From Cupriavidus sp. P-10 (GTDB lineage Bacteria; Pseudomonadota; Gammaproteobacteria; Burkholderiales; Burkholderiaceae): 64,000 bases of DNA. The DNA lies in assembly GCF_003402535.2 (NCBI RefSeq), contig NZ_AP025172.1, positions 434,001 through 498,000 on the forward strand, written 5' to 3'. This document shows positions 37,877-47,320 of this stretch, piece after piece (within the stretch, counting starts at the first letter, position 1; the number at the start of each line of letters is the position of its first letter). The position numbers were made by a program, and so were the translations under genes. Under the pieces are notes generated by a model. That model did not search any database. It was not told the origin of the DNA and saw only the letters and a list, made by a program, of their open reading frames with translations.

Positions 37877-38464
37877 ATGAAACGAAAGACACTTCTGGCT
37901 GTTGCAGTGATGGTAGCGGCTAGCGCCTCTGTATTGGCGCAACCCGAAACCCGTGTGGATGTCACGCAGTCGCCCGGACAGGCTGCGGCGACCGGCACGG
38001 CTAAAGTCACTGCCAAGATTGTCAAGATCGATGCGCCGACGCGAACGGTCTCGCTGAAATCCGCCGACGGCAAATCGACGGATCTCGTGGTGGGACCGGA
38101 GGCTAGAAACTTCGAACAGCTCAAGGTCGGCGATACCGTCACGATCGAGTACAAAGAAGCCCTGACCGTCAGCCTCAAGAAGGGTAAGGGGCCGCTTGCC
38201 ATGCACGAGCGCGAAATCTCGGACCGTGCGTCGCCGGGAGCCAAGCCGGGCGGCATGGTCGGCCGTGAGGTGACCGCCACCGCCGACGTTGTCGCGGTCA
38301 ACACCAGCGCCAGGACTGTCACCCTCAAGGGGCCAAAAGGACGTACCGTGGACCTCCTGGTTGAGGATCCGGAGCGTCTTAAGGACATCAAGAAGGGCGA
38401 CCGGGTCGAAGCGGTTTATACCGAGGCGGTTGCTGTGTCGGTGCAGCCGGCCGCAGGCAAGTAG
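37877..38464 (+). CDS. Exported protein with two homologous beta repeats
   Basis: A 195-residue protein with a signal peptide (LLAVAVMVAASASVLAQ). Two related ~70-residue units follow: KIVKIDAPTRTVSLKSADGK ... LKVGDTVTIEYKEALTVSL and VVAVNTSARTVTLKGPKGRT ... IKKGDRVEAVYTEAVAVSV. This pattern is common in small periplasmic Burkholderiales proteins of unknown function. Its gene precedes the DUF3141 gene by 154 bases on the same strand. Confidence 0.75.
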   Translation: MKRKTLLAVAVMVAASASVLAQPETRVDVTQSPGQAAATGTAKVTAKIVKIDAPTRTVSLKSADGKSTDLVVGPEARNFEQLKVGDTVTIEYKEALTVSLKKGKGPLAMHEREISDRASPGAKPGGMVGREVTATADVVAVNTSARTVTLKGPKGRTVDLLVEDPERLKDIKKGDRVEAVYTEAVAVSVQPAAGK

Positions 38465-38618
38465 CAGCACCGGATCATTCCAGGACAGGCCAAGCCCGCC
38501 GACCGTACTGGCCTCTTCCTGGCGTTCGCGGTCGCGTCACGGACTATTATGGGATCGCCATAGCAACCAACCCTGGCTCCTTGGCACCCATGTCACAGCA
38601 TTTCCAGTGGAGAACGGC

Positions 38619-40940
38619 ATGGATGCAGCAAAGCAACTGGTTCACGCGCGTGAAGTTGGCCTCAAGACCGGCATGGTGCTGCAAAAGCGCCTGAAGAATG
38701 CGCAGGAGGCCTATAGCGGCCGCGTGCAGCAAGCCGTTGGGGATCCGGGCGCTGGCCCGGCCATCCCGACGGCAGGGATGGACCCGATGAGCGGCTATGC
38801 CTATGCCGTCGACAGCATGCAGCGCGCCATCCTGTTCTGGGACACGCTCAGGCAACGGGGCAATAACTTTGTCGAAAACACCATGCAGGGGCTCAAGCCG
38901 GTCCTGCATTTTGGCTACGAGACCGTGTTGGATGCGCGCGAGTTTGAGCGGCCCGTCAACTATGCGCTGCTGAAGATCACGCCGCCCGACGGGGTGGCGA
39001 TCGATGATAGCCGCCGCCCTTACGTCATCATCGATCCGCGTGCCGGCCATGGTCCCGGCATCGGCGGCTTCAAGGACGACTCGCAGGTCGGCGTGGCACT
39101 GCGTGCCGGCCATCCGGTGTATTTCGTCATCTTCTTCCGCGATCCCGAGCCGGGACAGACCCTGCTGGACGTGTGCGAGGCCGAGCAGCAGTTCATCAAG
39201 AAAGTGCGTGCGCTGCATCCGCACAGTGCCAAGCCCGCCATCATCGGCAATTGCCAGGGCGGCTGGGCCGCGATGATGCTTGGCGCCTCGGACCCGGACG
39301 ACACCGGGCCGATCGTCATCAACGGCGCGCCGATGTCGTACTGGAGCGGCGCCTGGAGTGAGGGCGAGGGCGACAACCCGATGCGCTATTCCGGCGGACT
39401 GCTGGGCGGGACCTGGCTGGCCTCGTATACGGCTGACCTCGGCAACGGCAAGTTTGACGGCGCCTGGTTAGTCCAGAATTTCGAGAACCTGAATCCGGCC
39501 AACAGTCTGTGGGACAAGTACTACAACCTGTACAAAAAGGCCGATACCGAGCCGCCACGTTTCCTGGAGTTCGAACGCTGGTGGGGTGGCTACTACCTGA
39601 TGAACCGCGAGGAGATCGAATGGATCACGCGCAATTTGTTCGTCGGCAACAAGCTCTAGAGCGGTGACGTCAAGAACGCCGGCGGCAAGGCGTTCGATCT
39701 GCGCGAGATCCGCTCGCCCATCGTGCTGTTTGCCTCGATGGGTGACAACATCACGCCGCCGCAGCAGGCTTTCAACTGGGTCGTGGACATCTATGGCAGC
39801 ACCGAGGAGATCAAGGCGCGCGGCCAGGTGATCGTCGGCATGATGCATCGAAACGTCGGCCATCTCGGCATCTTCGTCTCCGGCAAGGTCGCGCAGAAGG
39901 AGCACGCGCAGATCGTCTCGGTGCTCAAGAGCATCGAACTGCTGCCGCCGGGGCTCTACGCCATGGTCATCCATGAGCGCAAGGGCAGCGCTGGCGTGGA
40001 GTATGAGGTCGAGTTCGAGGAGCACTCGCTGGAGGAGATCGCCAGCAGGCTTAACCGCTTCGAGCGCGTCGACGAAAAGCCGTTCGAGAGGGTCGCCAAC
40101 CTGTCGGACTTCACCCAGCGCGCCTACGAGCTGTTTGCGCAGCCTTACGTCCAGGCGCTGTCCAACGAGATGACTGCGCGGGTGCTGCGCGAATTCCATC
40201 CGCTGCGCATGCAGAACTGGTTGTTCTCCGACCTGAATCCGTGGATGGCCTGGTTGAAGCCTGCTGCCGACGCGGTCCGGGCCAGCCGGCAGGCGCTGGA
40301 GCCGGACCATCCGCTGCGCCAGCAAGAGCAGGCGGGCGCGGAAATGCTCAGCGCCGGTCTGGATGCATATCGTGCCGTGCGCGATGCGATGACCGAGTAC
40401 ACCTTTTTCAACGTGTACGCCAACCTGTTCCCGTTCCTGCCCGGAAGCGAGCCTTCCGCCCGCGCGGGTACCCCGACGGTGACCGACCCCAGGGAGTTGC
40501 CGGAAGTCAGAGCGGCGCTGGCCGCGGTGGGGCAAGGCGGATACGCCGAGGCCATTGCCCGGCTGGCCTGCCTGCTGGGCCGCAAGGGGGAACCGCTGCC
40601 GCTGTCCCGGCTGGAGTTGCGCAAGGAACTGGTCACGGACTATGCGGATCTGCTGCCGGAACTAGAGCCGGACGCCTGGCGCAAGCTCCGCGGCCAGCAG
40701 GAACTGATCACGCGGTACGCGCCCGAGCAGGCGCTTGAGACGCTGCCGGCGCTGCTCAGGCACCAGGCCGACCGGCAGCGGCTGCAGGCCCTGGCGGAAA
40801 AGCTGCGAACCGATGAGCGCGTGCTTGGCACCACGCCCACCGCCGAGCAGGCAGCCATGCTTGAGCAGGTCAGCACGGTGCTTGGCACCAAGCCGGAACG
40901 CGTGCGTGGCGCGGCCGTTCCGATCAAGCGCGCGTCCTAG
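38619..40940 (+). pseudogene. DUF3141 (PHA-synthase-like hydrolase) with in-frame amber stop
   Basis: The frame encodes an alpha/beta-hydrolase-like protein of about 770 residues in the DUF3141 family, related to poly(3-hydroxyalkanoate) synthases; the nucleophile elbow GNCQGGWAAMMLG is present. A TAG at 39657-39659 (after NLFVGNKL) splits it, yet the same frame continues with family sequence (FDLREIRSPIVLFASMGDNI) to 40940 with no other lesion. The upstream part alone would be a 346-residue protein. Start ATG at 38619 with GGAG. It heads the pta-ackA-fabI unit. Possible causes are a point mutation, a sequencing error or translational read-through. Confidence 0.85.
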
Positions 40941-40979
40941 CACGCCGTGGGTCGCCTGCATCGCGGGCGACCGTCACCG

Positions 40980-41939
40980 ATGACCCTGACGGAGCAAGCC
41001 GTGAACGCCAAGCATGAGAAGTACCAGCGTCTGATTGATTTTTGCAAGACCATGCCGCCTACACCAACTGCGGTGGTGCATCCGTGCGACCAGTCGTCGC
41101 TGCAAGGCGCGGTGGAGGCCGCACGGCTGGGCCTGATCGCGCCGATCCTGGTCGGGCCACGTTCGCGCATCGAGGACGCTGCGCGCGCAGCCAGCCTTGA
41201 TATCCGCGATTACCCGATCGTCGATGCCGAGCACAGTCACGCAGCCGCCGCGGCAGCCGTGCAACTCGTTCGCGAAAGCAAGGCCGAGGCCCTGATGAAG
41301 GGCAGCCTGCACACCGACGAGTTGATGGGGGCCGTGGTCAGGAGCGACAGCGGCTTGCGCACCGCGCGACGCGTCAGCCACTGCTTCGTGATGGACGTGC
41401 CGGGGCACGAGGACGCCCTGATCGTCACCGACGCTGCCGTCAACATCGCGCCGACGCTGGCCGAGAAAGCCGACATCCTGCAAAACGCGATCGACCTGGC
41501 CCATGCCTTGCGGGTCGAGGAGGTGCGCGTGGCGATCCTCTCGGCGATGGAGACGGTCAACCCGAAGGTGCCGTCCACGCTCGATGCTGCCGCGCTGTGC
41601 AAGATGGTCGACCGCCACCAGATCACCGGGGCGGTAGTCGACGGGCCGCTTGCGCTGGACAACGCCATCAACCTGGATGCCGCACGGATCAAGAAGATCG
41701 ATTCGCCGGTGGCGGGGCGCGCCAATGTCTTGCTGGTGCCGGACCTGGACGCCGGCAACATGCTTGCCAAGAGCCTGACCTTCCTGGCCGGGGCCGACGC
41801 CGCGGGCATCGTGCTGGGCGCGCGGGTGCCGATCATCCTGACCAGCCGCGCCGACTCGGTCACGACCCGGCTGGCGTCGTGCGCGGTGGCCGCGCTGGTG
41901 GCCAGGGCTCGCCGCGAGTCCGGCAAGGTGGCGGGGTGA
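40980..41939 (+). CDS. pta: Phosphate acetyl/butyryltransferase
   Basis: A 319-residue enzyme of the short phosphotransacetylase class without the N-terminal DRTGG part. Recognisable are AVVHPCDQSSLQGAVEAARL, LMKGSLHTDELMGAVVR, and the C-terminal GAVVDGPLALDNAINLDAAR and RANVLLVPDLDAGNMLAKSL motifs. It converts acetyl-CoA plus phosphate to acetyl phosphate. It is 4 bases upstream of ackA, so the pair gives substrate-level ATP or runs acetate assimilation. Confidence 0.9.
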   Translation: MTLTEQAVNAKHEKYQRLIDFCKTMPPTPTAVVHPCDQSSLQGAVEAARLGLIAPILVGPRSRIEDAARAASLDIRDYPIVDAEHSHAAAAAAVQLVRESKAEALMKGSLHTDELMGAVVRSDSGLRTARRVSHCFVMDVPGHEDALIVTDAAVNIAPTLAEKADILQNAIDLAHALRVEEVRVAILSAMETVNPKVPSTLDAAALCKMVDRHQITGAVVDGPLALDNAINLDAARIKKIDSPVAGRANVLLVPDLDAGNMLAKSLTFLAGADAAGIVLGARVPIILTSRADSVTTRLASCAVAALVARARRESGKVAG

Positions 41940-41943
41940 TGCC

Positions 41944-43134
41944 ATGGCCGAACTGATCCTGGTCCTGAATGCGGGTTCGTCGAGCCTCAAGTACTGCGCC
42001 TACGATACCCATGACGATGCGCTGCAACTTGTCTTGCGCGGCAGCCTCGACGGACTTTACACGGCGCCGGCGTTCCGCGCGACCGATGCGGCGGGGGCCG
42101 AGATCGAGACCAGGCGGTGGGACGCCGGCACCGAGCTCGGGCACGAAGGTGCCATCGCCTTCCTGGCGGACTTCCTGCGCGGCCATGGGGAAGGGCATAC
42201 GCTGAGCGCGGTGGGGCACCGGGTGGTGCACGGCGGGGTACGTTTCACCCAGCCGGCAAGGGTGACCGACGCGTTACTGTCGGAACTGGATACGCTTTGC
42301 CCGCTCGCGCCCTTGCACCAGCCCCACAACCTCAAGCCCATCCGCATCCTCGCCGAGCGGCGTCCGGAACTGCCGCAAGTCGCCTGTTTCGATACCGCCT
42401 TCCACCGGGCGCAGCCGGAAGTGGCACAGGCATTTGCATTGCCAGCGGAGATAACTGCGCGAGGCGTCAGGCGCTACGGCTTCCACGGACTGTCCTACGA
42501 GTACATCGCGAGTGTCCTCCCAGGCGTGGATGCGGGCGCGGCCGCGGGCCGCACCGTTGTGGCCCACCTCGGCAATGGCAGCAGCATGTGCGCGCTGGTG
42601 GCGGGCCGCAGCGTGGCCAGCACCATGGGCTTCACTGCGGTGGACGGCCTGCCGATGGGAACCCGCTGCGGCAGCCTCGACCCGGGCGTGATCCTGTACC
42701 TGATCAGCGAACTCGGCATGGATGCCCGCGCCATCGAGGACCTGATCTACCGCAAATCCGGCCTGCTTGGCGTCTCCGGTGTGTCGAGCGATATGCGCGC
42801 GCTGCTCGCCAGCGACGATGCTCAGGCGCGCTTTGCGGTCGAGTTGTACACGTATCGCATTGCCCGCGAACTTGGCTCGCTCGCCGCTGCCGCGCAGGGG
42901 CTGGACGCGCTGGTCTTCACCGCAGGCATCGGCGAGCATGCTGCGCCCATCCGCGAACGCGTATGCCGGCTGGCGGCCTGGCTCGGAGTGAGTGTCGATG
43001 CCGAAGCCAATGCGGGCGACGGACCGCGCATCAGCTCGGCCTCGGGCCGGGTACCGGTCTGGGTCATCCCGACCAATGAGGAACTGATGATTGCAAGGCA
43101 CACCCAGGAGATTCTCGCGGCGCATCCGCGATGA
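41944..43134 (+). CDS. ackA: Acetate kinase
   Basis: A 396-residue acetate kinase. It shows the N-terminal LVLNAGSSSLKYCAYD, the active-site stretch VAHLGNGSSMCALVAGRS, GTRCGSLDPGVILYL and the C-terminal DALVFTAGIGEHAAPIRERV. It interconverts acetyl phosphate plus ADP with acetate plus ATP. It is operonic with the phosphotransacetylase upstream and with fabI 74 bases downstream. Length and motifs are intact. Confidence 0.95.
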   Translation: MAELILVLNAGSSSLKYCAYDTHDDALQLVLRGSLDGLYTAPAFRATDAAGAEIETRRWDAGTELGHEGAIAFLADFLRGHGEGHTLSAVGHRVVHGGVRFTQPARVTDALLSELDTLCPLAPLHQPHNLKPIRILAERRPELPQVACFDTAFHRAQPEVAQAFALPAEITARGVRRYGFHGLSYEYIASVLPGVDAGAAAGRTVVAHLGNGSSMCALVAGRSVASTMGFTAVDGLPMGTRCGSLDPGVILYLISELGMDARAIEDLIYRKSGLLGVSGVSSDMRALLASDDAQARFAVELYTYRIARELGSLAAAAQGLDALVFTAGIGEHAAPIRERVCRLAAWLGVSVDAEANAGDGPRISSASGRVPVWVIPTNEELMIARHTQEILAAHPR

Positions 43135-43207
43135 CAGCCACCCCGGCCAGGTTGGCGCTCGGCACGGTTCGGCGCCACCGAAGCAACAAACCATCAGGGA
43201 ATGTGAC

Positions 43208-43987
43208 ATGACAGCCGAACAACAACCGATCCTTGCCAATGCCAAAGCGCTGGTCTGTGGCATTGCAAATGAGCATTCCATCGCCTACGGCTGCGCCAGA
43301 GCCTTCCACGAATTGGGAGCGGAGGTGGCGATCACCTATGCCAACGACAAAGCGCGGCCGCATGTCGAACCGGTAGCACAGGCGCTTGCTGCCCCCATCT
43401 TCCTTCCCCTGGACGTCTCGAACGAGACCGAAATGGAGGCACTGTTCGCGCGGATCCGGGAGCAGTGGGGGAAGCTCGACATCCTGATGCATTCAGTTGC
43501 CTGGGCCCCCAAGGACGACCTGCAGGGCGGCTTGCTCAACTGCTCGGCGGAGGGCTTCGCCAAGGCCATGGATGTGTCCTGCCATTCCTTTGTGCGTATG
43601 GCCCGGCTAGCCGCGCCGCTGATGCGCGATGGCGGCACGATGTTCACCATGAGCTACCACGGCGCCAACAAGGTGGTACCGAACTACAATGTCATGGGCC
43701 CGGTGAAAGCCGCCCTGGAGGCGGTGGCGCGCTACCTGGCATACGAGCTAGGGCCGCAGGGCATCCGCGTGCATGCGATCTCGCCCGGTCCGCTCCAGAC
43801 CCGCGCTGCGTCGGGACTGAAGAACTTCGACGTGATGCTCGCCGACGCCGTGCAGCGTGCCCCGCTTGGAGAACTGGTTGACATCATGGACGTGGGATAC
43901 ACCTGCGCGTTCCTGGCGACGCCTTATGCCAGGCGGCTGTCTGGCGAAACGCTATATGTGGATGGTGGTGTCAATATCATGGCTTGA
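43208..43987 (+). CDS. fabI: Enoyl-ACP reductase (NADH)
   Basis: A 259-residue FabI-type short-chain dehydrogenase: KALVCGIANEHSIAYGCARA at the nucleotide site and the catalytic Tyr-x6-Lys in NYNVMGPVKAALE with the preceding FTMSYHGANKVVP. It reduces the trans-2 double bond in fatty-acid elongation. It is probably an extra copy, since it sits with pta, ackA and the PHA-synthase-like gene rather than in a fab cluster. The ATG at 43208 follows AGGGAATGTGAC. Confidence 0.92.
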   Translation: MTAEQQPILANAKALVCGIANEHSIAYGCARAFHELGAEVAITYANDKARPHVEPVAQALAAPIFLPLDVSNETEMEALFARIREQWGKLDILMHSVAWAPKDDLQGGLLNCSAEGFAKAMDVSCHSFVRMARLAAPLMRDGGTMFTMSYHGANKVVPNYNVMGPVKAALEAVARYLAYELGPQGIRVHAISPGPLQTRAASGLKNFDVMLADAVQRAPLGELVDIMDVGYTCAFLATPYARRLSGETLYVDGGVNIMA

Positions 43988-44478
43988 GACACCAGCAAAC
44001 ACTGGTTGGGATCACGTGGGGAAAAGGGTAGCGCTCTGTGTCCAGTCGGCATAAAGTTCACGCTCAACAGTTTAAGCTTTGTCATGACAAACTGGCCCGA
44101 TGGTGTCCTCAGGGCAGATGGCCGCAGTTTTGAGGCAGCATGGTCTTCGCCCGGATGAATCCCGGCTTACCCACCGCGACGCCAATGATCTAAATTGCCA
44201 CCACGATGGCTCCGGTCAGCTTGGCAATGTGCGCCGCGAAAGCACCTGCCGAGGCCGCCACGGGAACCGCGAGCATGCCCCACACGCCACGACTGAAACG
44301 CCTATGCCGACCCGGAAGCGCCAAATGGCGGATGCCGGGGACTTAGCCTGAGTGTCGGATGGATTCACGGCCGGCTTGCGAGCGAGCGGGCAGGGCGGAT
44401 CGCATTTCAATGCCTATACTTTCACAGCCTACGTGCTGGGCACCCGCACCGCCCGCCATACCTGACTGGGAGGTCGAC
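43988..44478. other. Intergenic stretch, nothing recognised
   Basis: About 490 bases with no gene, tRNA or strong hairpin that I can support. Confidence 0.4.
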
Positions 44479-44664
44479 ATGGAAACCTTTAGAATCTTTG
44501 TGCGTTCACTGGCGCTGCTGCCTCTGCTCGGGCTGGGCAGCTGCTTCTCATTTGAGCGCCATGTCATCCAGTCGCCTTCGCCTCCCCCCGCGAGCGGGCG
44601 TACGGTCATTGTGCCGCCAGGGTCTACAGTGACATGCGTGCCGCAGCCGTGCCAAATACAGTGA
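44479..44664 (+). CDS. Small lipoprotein
   Basis: A 61-residue protein with a lipobox (LLGLGSC, Cys near residue 21) and a short Pro/Ser-rich mature part ending TCVPQPCQIQ. Small lipoproteins of this form are common in Burkholderiales; the function is unknown. A perfect 11-bp hairpin follows 21 bases downstream. Confidence 0.6.
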   Translation: METFRIFVRSLALLPLLGLGSCFSFERHVIQSPSPPPASGRTVIVPPGSTVTCVPQPCQIQ

Positions 44665-44685
44665 CGGATTTGAGGCACAAGAAAA

Positions 44686-44712
44686 AGCCCTCGGCCGGGA
44701 TGGCCGAGGGCT
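44686..44712 (-). terminator. Hairpin with a T-run on the minus strand
   Basis: A perfect 11-bp stem AGCCCTCGGCC / GGCCGAGGGCT with a 5-base loop. On the minus strand it is followed by TTTTTC, so it should terminate the leftward transcript of the XRE/hipBA region; it may also act on the rightward lipoprotein mRNA. Confidence 0.7.
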
Positions 44713-44851
44713 GGAAGTGGTAGCGGGCAAATCGCAGCCGCCCGGGCACAGTATTGGTGGAGGTGGGACCTGCGCCAATACCGATACCTCCGATGACTCG
44801 CGCAATCATTGATTACTAGTGGGTGGCGTTGTGCGCTCACCCAAAGCGCAG

Positions 44852-45331
44852 TCACGACCGATCACCCCATAGGCCCGAGCGCGTAGCATTGAGGGTCTGT
44901 GCCAGGCGCCGCAGGTTTTTCCAGATGTCCGTAGTTTCGCGGTGCCGTTTGGCGGCAACTTCAGCCACCACCTTGCAGACAAGCTGAAGCGGCGCTTCTT
45001 CGAGTACGTGAGCCAGCTGAGCATGATGTTGGGCCGGGACCTCGCCGGATGCCAACGCCTGCTCCAACTCCTCTGGCGTTAGCTCGCCGCTGTAGCTGAC
45101 GCTGGCGCTCTTGGCCGCGAGCCATAAAGCCCGCGTCGGCTTGCCGGCTGCGCTCCTGATCGCATCCGGGTCGATGACGTCGAGCACCAGGCCGAGCACG
45201 TCAAGCAACCGGCCGAGCGTATCGAGCGTGGCGTTGACTGTGCCCTGCTCGATTCCATTGAGGGACTGGCGAGAAAGCCCGGACAGCGGATCTCCTTGGA
45301 CAACTCCCTCGGGGGGGCGTGCGCTTAGTGC
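44852..45331 (-). pseudogene. 5'-truncated XRE-type regulator gene behind hipA
   Basis: The frame reads DPLSGLSRQSLNGIEQGTVN then ATLDTLGRLLDVLGLVLDVI, the second half of a helix-turn-helix domain, and continues with a helical tail ending WGDRS at 44852. The first half of the DNA-binding domain and the start codon are missing. The open frame begins immediately after, and in frame with, the hipA TAG. Either a gene fragment was fused here or the start lies at a poor codon. It is probably not a functional repressor. Confidence 0.6.
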
Positions 45332-46567
45332 CTAGACACTCCTTCGGGTGCGACGGCGCGTTGGCAATGGGGGAAGGTTGGTGTCACGCATCATGTAGCG
45401 TGCGCAGGCCTCGATGTCTTGCTCAGAAACTCCGGCTTCCGCGAAGGTGTTCCTCCATCCAGAAACGATGTCCAGAAGCTGCTCGACTTCAGCGTGTGCC
45501 TCCGCAGGCGTGAGCATGAAGCGGGTGGCCTGGGATAGGGCATTTTCCAGCGTCGGGTCAGTGCCGTGGTCGCCGACAATCAGTTGCTGGTAGGGAATGC
45601 CTTGCAATTGCGGCTGGATGTCATAGACCGGCGACAGCCGCCAGTTTTCGCCACCTTGATGCAGGAAGGCGTGATTCTTCGCATGGTCGTCCGTGTTTTC
45701 GATGAGGATGTTCAAAACCATGCGTCGGAACATTTGGAGACAGTCGTCGAGAGGCGAGGGTGAATAGCGGCGCCCGACCTCCGCGATGTCCGCGTAGGAC
45801 ATTTGTTCCTCAGGGATGCCTTCGGCAAGCAGCAGCGTGCGAGCGCTCGCGAAGTGGATGCGGTCGCCGCCAGGTTTCCGGTCAAACCGCTTGACCAGTA
45901 GCGTGTTTTTCGTGCCCAAACGGACAAGCCTGGACTCCGGCGCCTCGATGCCGCACGCTTGCGCCAGCACGAGCGAGGCATGCTCGATCGCGCAGAAATC
46001 CACCTCGTCGCCCTCTGCTGGGAACTTGGCGATCCAGGAACTGCCTTCATCATCGACAATCGCCTTGGGACGAGCGCCGCCGGCGGTGCCGCCTGGCCGT
46101 AGCAACTGGCGAAGGCGATCGTCGATTGGCAGCTGCAGCTCGACGGCGCGCGCGGCCTCGAGCAATCCTGGCAGATCCCCGCGATGGAACACGAGAGGAT
46201 GATTGACCTCATACCGATCCGCAAGATCGGCAAAGCCGAGCGCGCCGATCCGGTCCTCGCCGGCCAAGGCCAGGTAGTCAATCGCCGCACGTCTGCGTGG
46301 GTTGAAGGCCCGATCGATAACGCGCCGTCCCCAGCGGTCCGGTCCGGCGTCTTCGAAGACAGGGTGTAGCTCCAGGCCAGACGGCGCCGAATACTTGCCA
46401 TCACGGAGCGGCAAGTCTGGCGAGAGCGCGATGGCGTCCTTCCGCTGCAAATAATCAGGCGCGTACGAGAACAGACACTGCCGACCACCGATCAGATCCA
46501 GGCGGCCGCAGAGCACAGGTTCAGGGCTGTGAGGTCGGTAGAACCAAACGTACAGGTGGCCGTTCAT
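45332..46567 (-). CDS. hipA: HipA-family serine/threonine kinase toxin
   Basis: A 411-residue HipA-like kinase. Recognised parts are the N-terminal DLIGGRQCLFSYAPDYL, the ATP-loop region ARPKAIVDDEGSSWIAKFPA and the catalytic NILIENTDDHAKNHAFL with the following LSPVYDIQP metal motif. HipA phosphorylates glutamyl-tRNA synthetase in E. coli and induces dormancy; targets here are unknown. The ATG overlaps the hipB stop (ATGA), so the two are co-translated. Confidence 0.92.
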   Translation of the reverse strand: MNGHLYVWFYRPHSPEPVLCGRLDLIGGRQCLFSYAPDYLQRKDAIALSPDLPLRDGKYSAPSGLELHPVFEDAGPDRWGRRVIDRAFNPRRRAAIDYLALAGEDRIGALGFADLADRYEVNHPLVFHRGDLPGLLEAARAVELQLPIDDRLRQLLRPGGTAGGARPKAIVDDEGSSWIAKFPAEGDEVDFCAIEHASLVLAQACGIEAPESRLVRLGTKNTLLVKRFDRKPGGDRIHFASARTLLLAEGIPEEQMSYADIAEVGRRYSPSPLDDCLQMFRRMVLNILIENTDDHAKNHAFLHQGGENWRLSPVYDIQPQLQGIPYQQLIVGDHGTDPTLENALSQATRFMLTPAEAHAEVEQLLDIVSGWRNTFAEAGVSEQDIEACARYMMRDTNLPPLPTRRRTRRSV

Positions 46568-46905
46568 GCTTTCTTCCACTGGGACTGCGACTTGGCAGCA
46601 GGCCGTTGCACGCGGGAGATCTCCAGATCCAGCGCGACCTCATCCGCGGCAGGATTGGCAATCTCGGGAAGCCATTTGACGCGCCCGACCAGCCAGAGCG
46701 CCATGGCATAAACGGCGACTGACACCGTTGGATCGCCTTGCTCCATCTTCCGGAGCGTTGGCACGGAAACCTGCATCCGCTCGGCGAAGGCCGCCATCGT
46801 TTCTTTGCGTCGCTTGCGGGCAACTTGCAGGTTGAGGCCGAGCTGAATCAGCGACCGGCTGACCGGGCCAGGTAGGGTGGAAACGGCGCTGGCTTTTCTT
46901 GGCAT
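46564..46905 (-). CDS. hipB: HipB-type XRE antitoxin/repressor
   Basis: A 113-residue protein with a Cro/XRE helix-turn-helix (RRKETMAAFAERMQVSVPTL then RKMEQGDPTVSVAVYAMAL). It precedes and overlaps hipA. It should bind the palindrome just upstream of its own start and neutralise HipA. The C-terminal KSQSQWKKA tail is basic, unlike the acidic tails of many antitoxins. Confidence 0.85.
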   Translation of the reverse strand: MPRKASAVSTLPGPVSRSLIQLGLNLQVARKRRKETMAAFAERMQVSVPTLRKMEQGDPTVSVAVYAMALWLVGRVKWLPEIANPAADEVALDLEISRVQRPAAKSQSQWKKA

Positions 46906-46908
46906 GAT

Positions 46909-46955
46909 GCAAATAATAATAGCTCAAATCACTAAAAACAGAACGTATTATTTGC
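46909..46955. promoter_or_regulatory. hipBA operator palindrome
   Basis: A perfect 10-bp inverted repeat, GCAAATAATA (46909-46918) and TATTATTTGC (46946-46955), starts 3 bases upstream of the hipB start codon. The AT-rich 27-base spacer could contain the promoter. This is a typical arrangement for HipB autoregulation. Confidence 0.65.
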
Positions 46956-47030
46956 TTTTTACCTCAACGGTTGGGGGCGGCGCGTTGAGGCATCGCTGCC
47001 AACGTGCAAGTCAGCGCCTTGGCAGTTATA

Positions 47031-47055
47031 CTTAGCTAAGACTTCTAGCTAAGGA
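47031..47055 (+). promoter_or_regulatory. Operator-like palindrome overlapping the antitoxin ribosome-binding site
   Basis: CTTAGCTAAG (47031-47040) is a perfect palindrome. The half-site TAGCTAAG recurs at 47046-47053, where it merges with the AAGGAG ribosome-binding site. Repeated sites like this suggest cooperative autorepression by the Phd-type antitoxin. Confidence 0.5.
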
Positions 47056-47062
47056 GAGAAAG

Positions 47063-47320
47063 ATGCTGACGATCAACATGCACGATGCGAAAAGCCAGCT
47101 TTCGAAGCTGGTGGACGCTGTCGAGTCCGGCACCGAGGCAGTAGTCATCATCGCTCGCAATGGTAAGCCGGCTGCCCAGCTCGTCCCCGTACCCACTTTC
47201 GCACCACAACGCATCGGCGGGGCCAAGGGCATGCTTCCGTCGCTAGAGGGACTGACTCTGCATAAATTCAACGCCAGCGACGACGAAGTCGCGGCGATGT
47301 TTCTGGAGGGCGATGAGTGA
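47063..47320 (+). CDS. Phd/YefM-family antitoxin
   Basis: An 85-residue antitoxin: INMHDAKSQLSKLVDAVESG and VVIIARNGKPAAQLVPVPTF form the Phd DNA-binding fold; the tail ends NASDDEVAAMFLEGDE. It is preceded by AAGGAGAG and overlaps the toxin gene by 4 bases (GTGA). Confidence 0.9.
   Translation: MLTINMHDAKSQLSKLVDAVESGTEAVVIIARNGKPAAQLVPVPTFAPQRIGGAKGMLPSLEGLTLHKFNASDDEVAAMFLEGDE

Noticed and set aside
44624..44809. A 61-codon minus-strand ORF over the hairpin at 44686-44712
   Set aside because: It runs through a perfect terminator-like stem and its composition is unlike protein; more likely non-coding.
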